This document shows positions 16,801 through 18,675 of a stretch of 18,675 nucleotides of DNA, piece by piece. The position numbers and the translations under genes are program-made. The notes beneath the pieces were generated by a model that did no database searches, was not told where the DNA came from, and saw only the letters and a program-made list of their open reading frames with translations. The stretch's first letter is position 1; every line of letters starts with the position of its first letter. The stretch covers positions 1,811 through 20,485 of the forward strand of contig CAJUCT010000051.1 in NCBI GenBank assembly GCA_910585015.1, read 5' to 3'. Origin of the DNA: an uncultured Acetatifactor sp. (GTDB taxonomy: Bacteria > Bacillota > Clostridia > Lachnospirales > Lachnospiraceae).

Positions 16801-17205
16801 AGTCTGGAGGGAATAGGGGATGCCGCATCCTGGGAGGGAAAAAAAGTAGGTGATTTTATGAGTGCGATTAAAGGGATTCTTCCCGGTCAACATCCCAACC
16901 CCGACAAAGGTCTGCAGTACAGCGATTACCTGACCCTGTTTGTCTACCTGGGCCTGCAGAGGGAGGATGAGGCTTCGGAGAAGATGTATCTGCGCATGGC
17001 GGACGTGATACAGGCCAACATGCGCAAGGCAACAGGGGAGTCGGGCTACAGTCTGGCCAATACCCAGGTTTACTTCCGGCTGAAAGCAAAGCTGAGAGTG
17101 GATCCCCTGATGCTGACACTCCCCTATTATACAGACTATGTGGACGATCCCTCCATGAAAGACGACTGGTGTACCTTTGAGGTAGAGACCATAAGGGGCT
17201 ATTGA
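13840..17205 (+). CDS. Large DUF5702-like, TadG-type pilus-associated surface protein
   Basis: A 1121-residue protein starting at the ATG at 13840, 7 nt after GGAGG (13828-13832); the in-frame GTG at 13834 is too close to that site. The N-terminus HGAISVFLVMILVPCMLIAS is a class-III-pilin-like membrane segment preceded by Gly but lacking Glu at +5. It is followed by DISRVQLARAVAESSADLAL, which recalls TadG/DUF5702 proteins found in Firmicutes Tad loci. A Pro/Thr/Ser-rich linker lies at about 296-323, and long helical, coiled-coil-prone stretches follow. There is a very charged segment at about 722-747 (EEQEQAQKEANEEKDRREKE) and a hydrophobic stretch near 930-970 that may be a second membrane segment. 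The likely role is a long tip or base-associated component exposed outside the cell. The part encoded at about 16140-16620 is AT-richer than its flanks. Confidence 0.8.
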   Translation: MFCFRKNHGAISVFLVMILVPCMLIASIFVDISRVQLARAVAESSADLALSTLMSNYDYDLSEYYGLMGSCQNISEYYSLVTEYYDTALHSRDVSDEEIQLLYQRVMNDIGGRFSDETISDILRVRNLTDGAVISPLEGANMYNATILQEQIVEFMKYRGPIVIVQEIIEKIKSDPGVEALQKSGENKTVVDDKTDFYEAEGELLKTAFDVYWLTRDYTDKVGDNGENMSAGKLQEYARNLEGYRTAYGEIHQYLVGNLINTGDLTGVYNRVTIELDTYTDDYDETSPEIYSRVETPTPSPAPAPGATDEPSSTPASSPEPVYYIDGEKVTALMEELTTAKDNFITAKNNFIDAGSGLMETLPGAGDSDAHAIQWWVRMNAAVNSPTGTNYTLELKNRADALAKAYAKVQAIEDCEPGNNMPSGWEEKRKELLDNVKSDHGQYLMAGITNSSDKYLNTVNQLEQISAANLSKIQAANLYVTVDGQSRSVADAVTYIQRQLDEMQKTVKLYEGLLDKLLEASSGGTSPMDSLYDLAGEYDDKLKTWTYSANTFPETDMKAKDREEIDGLKSLHEKESESARTQPSVNSGSMQITIDREAVQKMKTRLSNIRSQYQIMDNAIEGMKYGNTLLREILNVEIMKNCANTVVQSDSIGLTNQEVRGYAESTFSQLFVPKEGTIAALHDISDNAYNPLMSPVTKQIETPDLYLYMHSKFKDTPPSAVEEQEQAQKEANEEKDRREKEAKDRKYRGGGQNLTPTESSQGNSYKFTESALVGLIAMVSDLLKGDADNLRDNLYATTYIMEMLSYDTFETEGKYSIQGKKEGEVKKTELTLDTYKEVYALKEGTAEDAGTWCSADPKDSYNKTLTNRLINRDNNVAYLAEVEYILYGNNSNEDNVKAAYEDIYKIRYIANLVSAFANFWSGSNNTSTAINGVANCIMGLTAGVIPAALTKVILLPILTVFETCNDVDRLAAGFPVELYKQSGDWWYSLEGIGDAASWEGKKVGDFMSAIKGILPGQHPNPDKGLQYSDYLTLFVYLGLQREDEASEKMYLRMADVIQANMRKATGESGYSLANTQVYFRLKAKLRVDPLMLTLPYYTDYVDDPSMKDDWCTFEVETIRGY

Positions 17206-17224
17206 TATGGGATATGGAGAAACG

Positions 17225-18478
17225 ATGAAAGAGAACAGGGAAAGAGGCGCCGTGGTCGTCGAGGCGGTAATCTCCATGACTGCCTTTATCTTTACAATGC
17301 TGATTATACTGTCCATTGCGGACATTGCCTACACCCAGAGCAAGATGGCGGTGGCCCTCAACTCCGCCGCCAAGGAAATATCGCAGTACTGCTTTTTGTA
17401 CTACAAATTCCAGCTGGATGAAGCCAATTCTGCCTTAGATGAAGGCACGGAGGGAGCCCAGAAGACAGTGGAGGATACGGTGGCCGGGCTGGGACAGATG
17501 ATGGACTCCTTTGGAGAGGCGGGTTCTGACTTTGAAGAGGGGAAGTTTGACAGCGCGGTGAACAGTCTGATGAACGGAGCGGATTCCGCCCACCAAACCG
17601 TATCCAATCTGGCAGGCGATATAGCGGAGGATCCCAAGGCTTTTCTGATCGGTATGGGCAAGCTGGCAGGCCGGGAGGTGACGGAAGCGGCCAAAGTATA
17701 TCTGGGGCAGATTATGGCCAAGGCATTTATGTCCAAGAATCTGCAATCCTTCGCCGGGGACGATCCGGATGCTTTTCTACGCAGGCTCCATGTGGTGGAC
17801 GGCATGGACGGGCTGGATTTCCAGTATACTTCCCTGATGGCTTACGGCTCCTCCAATGAGATACAGCTGGTGTGTACCTATCAGGTAAAAGTGGTTCAGC
17901 TGCTGAACACGGATTTCACCTTTACCTTCCGCCAGACGGCCAGGACCCTGGCCTGGGGAGACGGGGCATCCCTGGTTACGCCCAGAAGTATATGGACCAG
18001 CATGGCGCCTGCCGCCAGGGGGAGGTACATTGTGGGGAAGGAGAAAGAGGGCTATGCCTATACCTCCAGCGGCCAGGGCTTTGACGCCTATGTAAACAGC
18101 GGGGGAAAGAATCAGTTTGTGACCATCACCACCATAGATACCACCAGCGGCAGCTATCAGGATGTGGACGGTATCAAGAACCGCCTGAGTAAGAACTTTG
18201 ACGATATGTACGCAGGAGTGGCAAGGCTGGGCAGTTCTGTCACCGTCACGGGGAGCAGCGGAGAGGTAACGGTGGACTCGGACCCCGCGACCAGATCCTA
18301 TCAGATCGTGCTGGTGCTGCCGGAGGGAACCGATGATGCCTATAAGGCTATGGTCAATGAGGCGATCTCACAGCTGCAGGCGAAATATCCGGACGCGGAT
18401 CTTGATGTGAAGGTGAAAGAGGGCTATGGAAGCATTCCGTCCGGGCCGTCGGACAGTGATGACACCAAAAACGAGTAA
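17225..18478 (+). CDS. Second TadE/TadG-like pseudopilin
   Basis: A 417-residue protein from the ATG at 17225 (MKENRERGAVVVEAVISMT), 6 nt after GGAG. An in-frame ATG at 17207, two bases past the previous stop, would add six residues. The prepilin peptidase motif is intact: cleavage after G8, Glu at +5 (E13), then a hydrophobic helix (about 14-36) and TQSKMAVALNSAAKEISQY, a pattern shared with TadE/TadG proteins. The large exported domain has no motif I recognise and ends with a Ser/Asp-rich tail (SGPSDSDDTKNE). It probably works with the upstream TadE-like and DUF5702-like proteins as a minor pilus component. It is the last gene of the visible operon. Confidence 0.83.
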   Translation: MKENRERGAVVVEAVISMTAFIFTMLIILSIADIAYTQSKMAVALNSAAKEISQYCFLYYKFQLDEANSALDEGTEGAQKTVEDTVAGLGQMMDSFGEAGSDFEEGKFDSAVNSLMNGADSAHQTVSNLAGDIAEDPKAFLIGMGKLAGREVTEAAKVYLGQIMAKAFMSKNLQSFAGDDPDAFLRRLHVVDGMDGLDFQYTSLMAYGSSNEIQLVCTYQVKVVQLLNTDFTFTFRQTARTLAWGDGASLVTPRSIWTSMAPAARGRYIVGKEKEGYAYTSSGQGFDAYVNSGGKNQFVTITTIDTTSGSYQDVDGIKNRLSKNFDDMYAGVARLGSSVTVTGSSGEVTVDSDPATRSYQIVLVLPEGTDDAYKAMVNEAISQLQAKYPDADLDVKVKEGYGSIPSGPSDSDDTKNE

Positions 18479-18523
18479 ATCAGGAAAGGCAATTACGAAA
18501 TGTTCTCTGCAAGTGACGTGGCT

Positions 18524-18588
18524 GGTCAATATATACAAAAACGGACTCCGCCGCAGTGGCAAGCCGCCCTTATTTTGTATATATTGCC
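18524..18588. repeat. Long inverted repeat after the tad operon
   Basis: A perfect 14-bp pair, CAATATATACAAAA (18527-18540) and TTTTGTATATATTG (18573-18586), around a 32-nt GC-rich loop. The stem can be extended by G-C pairs (18524-18525 with 18587-18588) if T18526 is bulged. The AT-rich stem and GC-rich loop are the reverse of an intrinsic terminator. A dispersed palindromic repeat or small non-autonomous element is more likely; a role in transcript ending is possible. Confidence 0.6.
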
Positions 18589-18606
18589 ATCCACTGTTAC
18601 CAGAAA

Positions 18607-18634
18607 GGGAGTTTCACAATCTAACTAAACTCCC
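18607..18634. repeat. Second inverted repeat near the right end
   Basis: GGGAGTTT (18607-18614) and AAACTCCC (18627-18634) form a perfect 8-bp stem with a 12-nt loop. No T-run follows. It stands 18 nt from the preceding palindrome in the 197-nt non-coding right end and may be part of the same repeat or of an element that begins past the window. Confidence 0.5.
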
Positions 18635-18675
18635 ATGTCCTGCACACTTGACACCACCATAAATGAAACCTTTTG

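Noticed and set aside
18426..18662. Small + strand frame past the last tad gene
   Set aside because: It overlaps the tail of the TadE-like gene in another frame, runs through the palindromes and has no ribosome binding site.

Overview
The window looks like chromosomal DNA of a Gram-positive Clostridia member, most likely a gut Lachnospiraceae species. This is inferred from moderate GC, strong GGAGG-type ribosome binding sites, BspA-type surface proteins ending in LysM domains, and a Tad pilus gene set without a secretin. Every gene I accept is on the + strand. I saw no tRNA, rRNA, CRISPR array or transposase gene.

Region 1 (1-5397) encodes two paralogous cell-wall adhesins. Both have BspA/DUF285 26-residue repeats, an Ig-like putative module, an X2-like module, an Asn/Gly/Ser-rich linker and two C-terminal LysM domains. 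The first is cut by the left window edge and holds 16 in-phase 78-bp repeats. The second is complete, has a signal peptide and 10 more diverged repeats, and follows a near-consensus extended -10 promoter.

Region 2 (5422-8400) encodes a 992-residue STAND-type NTPase with C-terminal TPRs. It starts 24 nt after the second adhesin and overlaps the first Tad gene by 11 nt. Its N-terminal coding region shows signs of two compensating frame changes.

Region 3 (8390-18478) is a monoderm-type Tad (tight adherence) pilus operon in the order tadZ/CpaE-like, tadA/cpaF, tadB, tadC, Flp1-like pilin, tadE-like pseudopilin, a large DUF5702-like TadG-type protein, and a second TadE-like protein. The Flp and TadE genes are separated by a 244-nt stretch able to form three hairpins. 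No CpaB/RcpC-like protein or prepilin peptidase is present, so these must lie outside the window or elsewhere.

The right end (18479-18675) is non-coding and holds two inverted repeats that may belong to a dispersed repeat or element end.

Working model (inference): one transcription unit from the promoter at 2770-2798 links a LysM-anchored adhesin, a STAND/TPR signalling NTPase and the whole Tad secretion machine, making a surface-attachment module. A 15-bp direct repeat flanks the second adhesin gene exactly between the promoter and the STAND gene. This suggests the adhesin gene was inserted into, or can be lost from, the head of the operon.
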